From JAXHUK01 sp034189725 (lineage in GTDB: Bacteria; Chloroflexota; Dehalococcoidia; SZUA-161), in contig JAXHUK010000080.1 of NCBI GenBank assembly GCA_034189725.1, forward strand, positions 1 through 5,188: 5,188 nucleotides of DNA. The letters run 5' to 3'. The notes under the pieces are model-generated. The model was given only the letters and a program-made list of their open reading frames with translations. It made no database searches and was not told the DNA's origin. Below, one piece after another: positions 1 through 5,188 of this stretch. The first letter of the stretch is position 1; each line of letters starts with the position of its first letter. The translations under genes were made by a program, and so were the position numbers.

Positions 1-35
1 TAGAGTATCTTCGTATATATGGGGACGGATTGCCA

Positions 36-527
36 ATGACGCCGATAGGTCATATAGGGATTACTTTACCGATAGCGTACGTGCTCAGATTAAATTTGCC
101 TGTAGCTGGTCTGTGCACCGTAATGCCAGACATAGTGGATAAACCACTGGAAGCGGTAGGAATAGGTGATGGTAGATATATCGCTCATACCCTGGTATTT
201 GTAGCTCTGGTAACCGTTGCATTTTCGCTTTGGAAGAGGGTGTATGGGCTGGCGGCCTTGTTGGGCGGCGTATCTCACCTGCTGTTAGACTGGGTGGATG
301 GTGGAATACCTGTACCCTGGTTCTATCCGTTTGTGGACTATGGTTTTCCAGAATGGGAGTTCGATCCACACGGTTTCTTTTCAAATTTATCCGGCACATT
401 TGAAGCTAATTTCATTCTATCTCGAATGGGAAAAGAGATGATATGGGTAGCCGTTGCGGTAGTGACTGTGTTACTTTGCCTGGGGCTCTACCGGTGGTAT
501 AGAAGACGATGCAAGCAAATGGTATAA
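36..527 (+). CDS. YdjM-type membrane-associated putative metal-dependent hydrolase
   Basis: Small membrane protein of about 163 residues that fits the YdjM/DUF457 family, described as inner-membrane putative metal-dependent hydrolases; the substrate is unknown. The pattern of possible metal ligands is visible: a His in an N-terminal GHIGIT stretch, PDIVDKP with two Asp near residues 32-35, an AHTL His near 51, and GGVSHLLLDWVDGG with His and Asp near 81-85. Hydrophobic segments cover roughly residues 9-30, 50-66, 70-86 and 135-153, followed by a basic tail (YRWYRRRCK) that should face the cytoplasm. I chose the ATG at 36 because GGA at 27-29 sits six bases upstream; a TTG at 30 is an alternative. 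The frame stays open upstream to the window edge, so a longer form cannot be ruled out, although the family usually starts close to this first His. The next gene starts 84 bp downstream on the same strand, so co-transcription is possible. The family call is fairly safe; the function is not. Confidence 0.8.
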   Translation: MTPIGHIGITLPIAYVLRLNLPVAGLCTVMPDIVDKPLEAVGIGDGRYIAHTLVFVALVTVAFSLWKRVYGLAALLGGVSHLLLDWVDGGIPVPWFYPFVDYGFPEWEFDPHGFFSNLSGTFEANFILSRMGKEMIWVAVAVVTVLLCLGLYRWYRRRCKQMV

Positions 528-611
528 CAGTGACTGGTGTACTATGGGTAGTTATGTAGTGGGCGATTAAAACCGGTGATAAGGAAACTGAGCGATGTTG
601 TTGGAAGAGCA

Positions 612-1883
612 ATGTTCAGAAAAACGTTAAGGCAACAACTGCGTAGTCCCCTTTACAGGAACGCGCTCTTTTTAATGACAAACAGGGGCGTCACCAGCGT
701 TATTGGTCTTGTGTTTTGGCTACTAGCAGCCAAGCTTTATCTTGACAAAGACGTTGGGCTGGCTTCAGCCATCATCTCATCTGTCCTGCTGTTATCTTTG
801 ATCGCGACCATGGGGCTGGACTATGCACTCATCAGATTCTTGCCAAACGCAGGCAGGGATTCCGATGCTCTGGTCAACTCCTGTCTCACTGTTGCTGGAC
901 TGATGTCGATAGTCGTAGCCTTGGTATTTATCACCGGGATCAGTTTATGGTCGCCTGCACTATTATTTCTGCGACAAGACCCGGTTCTCATTGGCGCTTT
1001 TATTGTGTTCACAGTCGGATGGACCCTGTATGTACTTGTCAGCAGGACGTTTGTTGCCCGGAGGAGAGCCGGTTACAGCCTGGTGCAGGGCATTATATTC
1101 AACATATTCAGACTCATCCTGATCATTGTTCTGGCCACATTCTTTGCCGCATTCGGCATATTCGCCGCCTGGGGGATTGCCGTAGTAGTGGCTGTTGGTA
1201 TCGCCACACTCTTGTTGCTCCCACGAGTACAAGCCGGCTATCGTCCTCTGCCGGTGATAAAGCGTGATGTGCTGAACGAGATGATGCGCTTCTCTTTTGC
1301 CAACTATGTCGCAATCCTGCTCTGGACTGCCCCTATACTTATCCTGCCCCTGATGGTGCTGAACCTGCTCGGGGCTGAATCAAATGCCTACTTCTACATC
1401 GCCTGGTCGATCGCCAACATCTTGTTTTCGGTACCCATAGCTATTTCTTTATCCCTGTTCACTGAAGGCTCGCATGATGAGGAGAGACTGGGCCGGGATA
1501 CCAGAAGGAGCCTGAGACTCATCTTGCTCGTGATTGTTCCTTCAGTACTGCTGATTCTCCTCCTCGGCGACAAGCTGCTCTTTCTGTTCGATCCTGCATA
1601 CGCCGAGAACGCTACCACACTCCTCTGGGTATTGGCCTTCTCTGCCGTACCGCTGAGCCTGAATCATATCTACTTCGGCGTGAAACGGGTGCAGATGAGG
1701 ATGAAAAGCGTCATAGGACTGACCGCATTCATGGCAGTCGCCACCCTGGTACTGAGCGGGATTCTCTTGCCCCGAATGGGAATCTTGGGGGCCGGAATAG
1801 CATGGCTTTCAGCACAAAGCGCAGTGGCCCTGGTCATCATCATGCTGTGGTTACCACACATCAGGATGTATTCCTCGCGGTGA
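612..1883 (+). CDS. Polysaccharide flippase, Wzx/MATE-like (polysaccharide biosynthesis protein family)
   Basis: Integral membrane protein of about 423 residues, the usual size for oligosaccharide flippases of the MOP superfamily, which move lipid-linked sugar units across the cytoplasmic membrane. About a dozen hydrophobic segments span nearly the whole length. The N-terminal pattern is typical: a short basic segment (RKTLRQQLRSPLYRNALFLM), a first helix containing GLVFWLLAAKLY, then GLASAIISS and GLDYALIRFLP. The second half opens with MRFSFANYVAILLWTAPILILPLMV (in pieces, residues about 226-250) and has LGAESNAYFYIAWSIANILF and SLSLFTEGS, which recur in bacterial and archaeal relatives. 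The C-terminal part ends with a GILGAGIAWLSAQS helix. I prefer the ATG at 612, with GGAAGAG just upstream, over a GTG at 576 that lacks a clear ribosome binding site; the 12 extra residues do not resemble the usual start. No glycosyltransferase or ligase is visible nearby, so the glycan is unknown. Confidence 0.88.
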   Translation: MFRKTLRQQLRSPLYRNALFLMTNRGVTSVIGLVFWLLAAKLYLDKDVGLASAIISSVLLLSLIATMGLDYALIRFLPNAGRDSDALVNSCLTVAGLMSIVVALVFITGISLWSPALLFLRQDPVLIGAFIVFTVGWTLYVLVSRTFVARRRAGYSLVQGIIFNIFRLILIIVLATFFAAFGIFAAWGIAVVVAVGIATLLLLPRVQAGYRPLPVIKRDVLNEMMRFSFANYVAILLWTAPILILPLMVLNLLGAESNAYFYIAWSIANILFSVPIAISLSLFTEGSHDEERLGRDTRRSLRLILLVIVPSVLLILLLGDKLLFLFDPAYAENATTLLWVLAFSAVPLSLNHIYFGVKRVQMRMKSVIGLTAFMAVATLVLSGILLPRMGILGAGIAWLSAQSAVALVIIMLWLPHIRMYSSR

Positions 1884-2196
1884 ATCATCGATAGGCGAGG
1901 TATACAGGCAAACCTCCTTGTGTCCCGGCGGACATCTTCTCTCTCTATGGCCTTCATCGCTTGATTGGTCATTTCTGCAAGTAGACTGATTTTGTCTATC
2001 GAGTGGCAGTACTTTTTGCATTTGAGAAGCCTACCATCGTACCCGGGCAAACAATATATTTGACGTATACAAAACTCCCAGGCAAATCGCTATCATTAAA
2101 GTGTGAGGGTTCAGCCATCGGTATTCAGTTTCGGGGGCAGGGTCTTGTAGTCCCGAAAGTTGCGAAACTATATAGACCTGTGGCGAATATACGGTA
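1884..2196 (+). other. 313-bp intergenic region, no convincing gene
   Basis: This gap separates the flippase from the beta-helix gene. A 64-codon frame from a GTG at 2003 ends in a TAG that overlaps the next start codon, but its product matches nothing I recognise and it has no good ribosome binding site. A short inverted repeat, GAGGT/ACCTC with a 10-base loop, lies at about 1897-1916, without a following T-run. A stronger hairpin lies at 2129-2158. An AT-rich patch at 2051-2060 contains TATATT, but without a matching -35 box. I infer a leader or promoter region for the beta-helix gene, but no single element is firmly supported. Confidence 0.5.
2129..2158 (+). promoter_or_regulatory. Candidate leader hairpin upstream of the beta-helix gene
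   Basis: TTTCGGGG at 2129-2136 can pair with TCCCGAAA at 2151-2158 (seven Watson-Crick pairs and one G-U) around a 14-base loop. GTTTCG at 2128-2133 could instead pair with CGAAAC at 2163-2168, so the two pairings exclude each other. The structure ends about 38 bases before the GTG start of the exported protein. No T-run follows, so it is not a standard intrinsic terminator. A stem of this length can arise by chance in a gap of this size, so a regulatory role is only a suggestion. Confidence 0.22.
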
Positions 2197-4230
2197 GTGG
2201 GCAAGGTTAACCAGCGTTTCGGGTTCCTTTTACTGGCAGTACTTACACTGGCAGCGGTAGTCACAGCCTCTGTAGTCTATGCTGGCTCAACTAAGACTGT
2301 TACACCTGCAGTGACACCGACACCGGCGATTACGTCTACGCCAACTGCAGCACCGATACCAGAGTCTACTCCGATACCGACTCCGACTCCATCTCCAGCT
2401 CCAACAGCTACATCCTCAGCGACGCCGACTCCGATGTCTGAGATTACACCGACTCCCACGTCAACACCCGTGCCGACGCTGACGTCTACGCCAACAGCTA
2501 CTCCGACCACTTCGCCCGGAGATAGCTGGGGCGATGAATGGGAAGGAGAAGATGCTCCATTGCCGTCACCTACGCCCACGGCCACGCCTACGGCCACACC
2601 CACGGCCACGCCTACGGCCACACCCACGGCCACGCCTACGGCCACACCCACGGCCACGCCTACGGCCACACCCACGGCCACGCCTACGGCTGCACCCACG
2701 CCTACGCCCACACTTACGCTGGTAATAGCAGCCTATGACTCCCCGAATCCGGAGGGGGCTGATTACGTCTGCGATGGGATTGATGATCAGGTGGAGATAC
2801 AGGCCGCCATAGGGGATTTGGGTGGAGCAGCAGGGGATGTCGAATTACTCGGTGGGACTTTCTCTATCAGTGACACGATTCTAGTAGCCCGCTATGTAAC
2901 TTTGGAAGGCGTCGGCTATGAGACAGTTCTTTACCTCGTCGATGATAGCAATTGTGACGTCGTAAGCAATCTGGGAGGAACCAGCTCCTGGAAGTCGAAT
3001 GTAACCATAAGAAATCTGCGGATCGATGGCAACAAAGAACATCAATCAGCCGGATCCGGAATCAGTCGCAGTGGATACCATGCCTTATATGAGAATCTGT
3101 GGGTCGAGAACTGCTATAAGAGGGGCATCAGTCATAACTGGGGGGATTACACCAGGATCGTGAACAATGTAGTTCGGGATTGTGATGGTAGAGGTGTATT
3201 CCTCGGTGAAACCTACGAAGGGGAAATCGTCGGTAACCTCATCGAAAACTGTGGGATCACACCCGGGGGGCAGGAGACGGGGAACGAAGATAGAGCAATC
3301 TCGATATATCACGGCGGGAATAATAGAATAAGCGACAACCATATCAGCGGTGGCGGCTACAACAGGCAGATAGGTGCCTGGGATAGCCCATACGTAGAGA
3401 TCAGGGATAACACGTTGCAAGATGGGCTTTTCATGGGCATCGCTCCCCATTCACAATATGCAACGATAATTGGTAATACTATTACTGGCTGCGGGGAGAA
3501 TGCTATCGACCTCTGTGGTGAGGACGATTGCTGGGTAGAAGGGAATTTCATTAGTGGTGTAATGGGAGGAAATGAGAATAGCGGGATATGCATGAACACA
3601 AGTAGAACGACCGCTGTCGATAACTACATCGAGTTTTGTGGCAGGGCAGGTATTCATCTGGGGAATTGTATAGACCATAGAGATAACTATATTCTCAACA
3701 ACACCATACGAAACTGTGGCCAGGATGGCAATGGTGTGGCTGGTATCTGGCTGCAATCATACACTGGGAACGTACTCTCGGGAACGGTGATAAAAGAAAA
3801 TACCTGCTTCGATGACCAGGAGACCCCGACTCAGCACTATGGAGTTCTTCTCAGTGCCAGCGAAGGCTGTTCTATCGACGACGTTATTATCGAAGATAAT
3901 TATCTGCAAAACAATGGGACTTGCGGGATCGAAATATGGGGTGAATCCAATATCCTGAATCTTACTATCAGAAGCAATGCGGGCTACATCACCGAGAACT
4001 CCGGGACAGCCACGATTGCCAGTGGCAGCACATCCGTCGCGATAGATCACGGGCTGGATGTGGCCCTCTCTGATGGGGACGTCGTAGCTGTCCCAACTAC
4101 GCCTTTGGGCAACGCTACTGAGTTCTGGGCCGGTGATTACACGTCAACCCGGTTCATTCTCTACGTGGACAGTGACCCTGGACAGGATATTGAGTTTACA
4201 TGGGATGCTGAATACCACTGGCCGTGGTGA
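2197..4230 (+). CDS. Exported right-handed parallel beta-helix protein with Thr-Pro repeat linker
   Basis: Predicted secreted or surface protein of 677 residues. Residues 1-29 form a signal peptide: basic start, hydrophobic core FLLLAVLTLAAVV, and probable cleavage after VYA. Residues 30 to about 173 are a Thr/Pro/Ala/Ser linker, broken by an acidic Trp patch (GDSWGDEWEGED, 108-119). The helix domain opens with DSPNPEGADYVCDGIDDQVE and an AAI-to-GGTF stretch, the usual N-terminal entry of pectate-lyase-like or NosD-like folds, and continues to about residue 595. Its coils repeat patterns such as I-x-N-x-I-x-x-C (IENC, IRNC, TGCGENAI), consistent with a Cys/Asn ladder. The last 75 or so residues (GTATIASGSTSVAIDHGL, then DPGQDIEFTWDAEYHW) match a small beta module seen at the C-terminus of many tail and surface proteins. 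There is no membrane anchor or sortase signal. A role as a glycan-binding protein or polysaccharide lyase/epimerase is possible, but no catalytic residues can be assigned. GTG at 2197 is the only start between the upstream in-frame TAG at 2173 and the signal peptide; its ribosome binding site is weak. Confidence 0.85.
   Translation: MGKVNQRFGFLLLAVLTLAAVVTASVVYAGSTKTVTPAVTPTPAITSTPTAAPIPESTPIPTPTPSPAPTATSSATPTPMSEITPTPTSTPVPTLTSTPTATPTTSPGDSWGDEWEGEDAPLPSPTPTATPTATPTATPTATPTATPTATPTATPTATPTATPTAAPTPTPTLTLVIAAYDSPNPEGADYVCDGIDDQVEIQAAIGDLGGAAGDVELLGGTFSISDTILVARYVTLEGVGYETVLYLVDDSNCDVVSNLGGTSSWKSNVTIRNLRIDGNKEHQSAGSGISRSGYHALYENLWVENCYKRGISHNWGDYTRIVNNVVRDCDGRGVFLGETYEGEIVGNLIENCGITPGGQETGNEDRAISIYHGGNNRISDNHISGGGYNRQIGAWDSPYVEIRDNTLQDGLFMGIAPHSQYATIIGNTITGCGENAIDLCGEDDCWVEGNFISGVMGGNENSGICMNTSRTTAVDNYIEFCGRAGIHLGNCIDHRDNYILNNTIRNCGQDGNGVAGIWLQSYTGNVLSGTVIKENTCFDDQETPTQHYGVLLSASEGCSIDDVIIEDNYLQNNGTCGIEIWGESNILNLTIRSNAGYITENSGTATIASGSTSVAIDHGLDVALSDGDVVAVPTTPLGNATEFWAGDYTSTRFILYVDSDPGQDIEFTWDAEYHWPW
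2581..2700 (+). repeat. 24-bp tandem repeat, five units, in the Thr-Pro linker
   Basis: Five back-to-back 24-bp units lie in frame: those at 2581, 2605, 2629 and 2653 are identical, and the fifth (2677-2700) differs by two adjacent bases (CA to TG). Partial units flank the array at 2569-2580 and from 2701. Each unit encodes ATPTATPT, residues 129-168 of the exported protein. Each unit is two near-identical 12-bp halves, which differ at two positions. The rest of the linker (about 2300-2520) encodes similar Thr-Pro text with varied codons, so this block looks like a recent expansion by slippage or unequal recombination. Copy number may vary between strains and may be collapsed in short-read assemblies. 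Confidence 0.95.
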
Positions 4231-4267
4231 GTTGGGTTGAATAGACGGGACCTGTGATTGTTTTCAG

Positions 4268-4319
4268 TTGACTGATATTTATGAACTGCATTGAATATCG
4301 TGTTCCATTTAACTATACT
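4268..4319 (+). promoter_or_regulatory. Two overlapping sigma70-like promoter candidates upstream of the FrhB-like gene
   Basis: TTGACT (4268-4273) is separated by 17 bases from TTGAAT (4291-4296), a 5/6 -35 box with a 4/6 -10 box. The same TTGAAT could act as a 4/6 -35 box for TATACT (4314-4319, 5/6 -10), again with a 17-base spacer. The second pair would start transcription around 4326, only a few bases before the ATG at 4330, giving a nearly leaderless message; the first would include the GGAG at 4324-4327. Matches are by eye against the bacterial consensus and would not apply if the organism is archaeal. Confidence 0.28.
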
Positions 4320-4329
4320 GCATGGAGAA

Positions 4330-5070
4330 ATGGACAATGATACTACCATAGAAGCAGTGGTAAAAAAGGGCCTTTGCACCGGCTGTGGCACCTGTGTGGG
4401 GATTTGCCCATTGGATGCGATCGAGATGACGGTAGACCATCTCAGGGGAATTTACGTTCCTGCATTGGACAGAGAAGAGTGCAACGAATGTGGGATGTGC
4501 GTCGATGTTTGCCCTGGACATAATGTTGATTTCAGGCAACTGAATCTGGAGATATTTGGCAAAGAACCTGGGGATATTCTCCTGGGTAATTACCTTAACT
4601 GTTACACTGGCTATGCTGCCGATTCTGACATCAGGTATAACTCAGCCTCTGGGGGCCTGGTAACCGCGTTACTCATCTTTGCCCTTGAGGAGGGTCTCAT
4701 AGACGGGGCTTTGGTCACAAAGATGAGAGACGACAGGCCACTGGAGCCAGAGCCGTTCATTGCCCGAACGAGGGAGGAGATAATTTCCGCCGCCAGGTCA
4801 AAGTATTGTCCTGTGCCAGCGAACATAGCCGTTAAGGAGATTCTCAAGGCCAGAGAGGGTGAAAGGTTCGCTGTGGTTGGTTTACCCTGCCACATACATG
4901 GAATAAGGAACGCTGAAAGAGTTAACAAAACACTAGCTGAGAGGATAGTTCTCCATGTTGGATTGTTCTGTGCCCATACTGATACGTTTGCATTAGCCGA
5001 GCTTGTATTGCAAAAACACCGCATTGACAAGGAGCACGTTGCCAGCTTTGATTATCGAGGTTGCGGATGA
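4330..5070 (+). CDS. Ferredoxin / FrhB-FdhB-type oxidoreductase, C-terminally truncated
   Basis: The predicted product has 246 residues. Two [4Fe-4S] ferredoxin motifs open the protein: CTGCGTCVGICP (Cys 16, 19, 22, 26) and CNECGMCVDVCP (Cys 51, 54, 57, 61). They are followed by the FrhB/FdhB N-terminal region (GYAADSDIRYNSASGGLVTA near residues 90-110, then EGLIDGALVTKM) and the start of the C-terminal region (SKYCPVPANIAVKEI, VVGLPCHIHGIRNA, GLFCAHT). Relatives carry electrons to or from F420 or other flavin-linked partners, and others sit in polysaccharide clusters beside pyruvyl transferases. Full-length members are usually around 350-400 residues. This one ends at FDYRGCG, where the family normally continues with a WPG motif, so roughly a third is missing. 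No frame after the stop restores FrhB-like sequence, so this is not a simple frameshift. I prefer the ATG at 4330, because the ferredoxin motif normally starts close to the N-terminus; a TTG at 4291 would add 13 unusual residues. GGAG precedes the ATG by only two bases. The protein is probably non-functional if the truncation is real. Confidence 0.82.
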   Translation: MDNDTTIEAVVKKGLCTGCGTCVGICPLDAIEMTVDHLRGIYVPALDREECNECGMCVDVCPGHNVDFRQLNLEIFGKEPGDILLGNYLNCYTGYAADSDIRYNSASGGLVTALLIFALEEGLIDGALVTKMRDDRPLEPEPFIARTREEIISAARSKYCPVPANIAVKEILKAREGERFAVVGLPCHIHGIRNAERVNKTLAERIVLHVGLFCAHTDTFALAELVLQKHRIDKEHVASFDYRGCG

Positions 5071-5188
5071 TAAAGCCGATCAGGGTTTTAAGGTTTATTT
5101 GGTAGACAATGACCCTTCGTTATGTATTGACTCACCCAAGATAGATGAGTTGACAAAACACCCAAATATCGAGGTTTTGTCGTATTCA
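5063..5188 (+). pseudogene. HdrA-like fragment (heterodisulfide reductase subunit A), 5' and internally deleted, runs off window
   Basis: Reading from 5063 gives 42 codons, open to the window end. The start, ADQGFKVYLVDNDPS, resembles the HdrA stretch just after the FAD-binding GGGxAG motif, and the end, LCIDSPKIDELTKHPNIEVL, then SYS, resembles the Cys-containing 'C-x-x-C-I-L-x-P-K ... HPNI-x-L-L-T-Y-S' region. HdrA is the flavin iron-sulfur subunit that bifurcates or transfers electrons in anaerobes. Between these two stretches, intact HdrA proteins carry roughly 15-18 more residues, including the GG(R/H)MAQ-DKTFPT segment; these are absent. The Rossmann glycine motif is absent too. The frame has no ATG and opens only after a TAG at 4994-4996; the HdrA-like text overlaps the end of the FrhB-like frame by a few bases. 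I infer a remnant or chimeric join rather than a working gene. Family recall was by memory, without alignment. Confidence 0.6.

Noticed and set aside
1897..1916. Terminator after the flippase gene
   Set aside because: The GAGGT/ACCTC stem is only five pairs with a long loop, and the following bases (CTTGTGTCCC) are not a T-run.
2079..2160. c-di-GMP-I (GEMM) riboswitch
   Set aside because: GGCAAA and a CAGCC...GG stretch are present, but the GCAAAGCC core, the GAAA tetraloop stem and the usual spacing are missing.
2003..2197. 64-codon plus-strand frame between the flippase and the beta-helix gene
   Set aside because: It has a GTG start without a ribosome binding site and no recognisable family. 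The overlap of its stop with the next GTG is suggestive of coupling but is not enough.
2277..2711. 144-codon minus-strand frame rich in Val-Gly-Val-Ala
   Set aside because: It is the exact antisense of the Thr-Pro linker; the repeat keeps all frames open, and the product is a pure by-product of the repeat.
2534..2738. Plus-strand frames giving His-Gly-His-Ala-Tyr and Arg-Pro-Arg-Leu repeats
   Set aside because: They are out-of-frame readings of the same 24-bp repeat and lack any ribosome binding site. The frame with the signal peptide and beta-helix is clearly the real one.
4214..4228. Intrinsic terminator at the end of the beta-helix gene
   Set aside because: ACCAC-TGGCC-GTGGT is a perfect 5-bp stem, but it lies in the last codons and is not followed by a T-run.
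5061..5105. Simple frameshift in the FrhB-like gene
   Set aside because: Neither alternative frame after 5067 gives FrhB-like sequence; one stops within 15 codons, and the other resembles HdrA.

Overview
The window reads like an anaerobic environmental prokaryote. Three things point, weakly, to Chloroflexota (Dehalococcoidia-like): a secreted right-handed beta-helix protein with a long Thr-Pro linker and a 'GADYVCDG-DDQVEIQAAI' entry motif, an iron-sulfur FrhB/FdhB-type protein, and a piece resembling heterodisulfide reductase subunit A (HdrA). A methanogen-like archaeon cannot be excluded from sequence alone. All recognisable genes lie on the + strand.

Layout: (1) 36-527, a small membrane-associated YdjM-type putative metal-dependent hydrolase; (2) 612-1883, a multi-pass Wzx/MATE-like polysaccharide flippase; (3) 1884-2196, a 313-bp gap with no convincing gene but one decent hairpin close to the next start; (4) 2197-4230, an exported protein built from a signal peptide, a Thr/Pro/Ala linker containing an exact 24-bp tandem repeat, a Cys-rich parallel beta-helix and a small C-terminal beta module; (5) a 99-bp gap with two overlapping promoter-like element pairs; (6) 4330-5070, a two-[4Fe-4S] ferredoxin plus FrhB/FdhB-type oxidoreductase that stops abruptly inside its C-terminal domain; (7) 5063-5188, in another frame and running off the window, an HdrA-like fragment that starts just after where the FAD-binding glycine motif should be and also lacks a short internal segment.

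Functionally, the flippase, the beta-helix protein and perhaps the FrhB-like protein (a family often found in polysaccharide clusters) fit a cell-surface glycan or exopolysaccharide locus, with the flippase moving lipid-linked glycans and the beta-helix protein acting outside the cell. No glycosyltransferase is visible here, so this is inference. The most unusual point is the right-hand end, where two truncated redox genes meet within a few bases. That is either a real deletion/recombination scar or an assembly join. I see no CRISPR array, tRNA, rRNA, insertion sequence or obvious new defence system.
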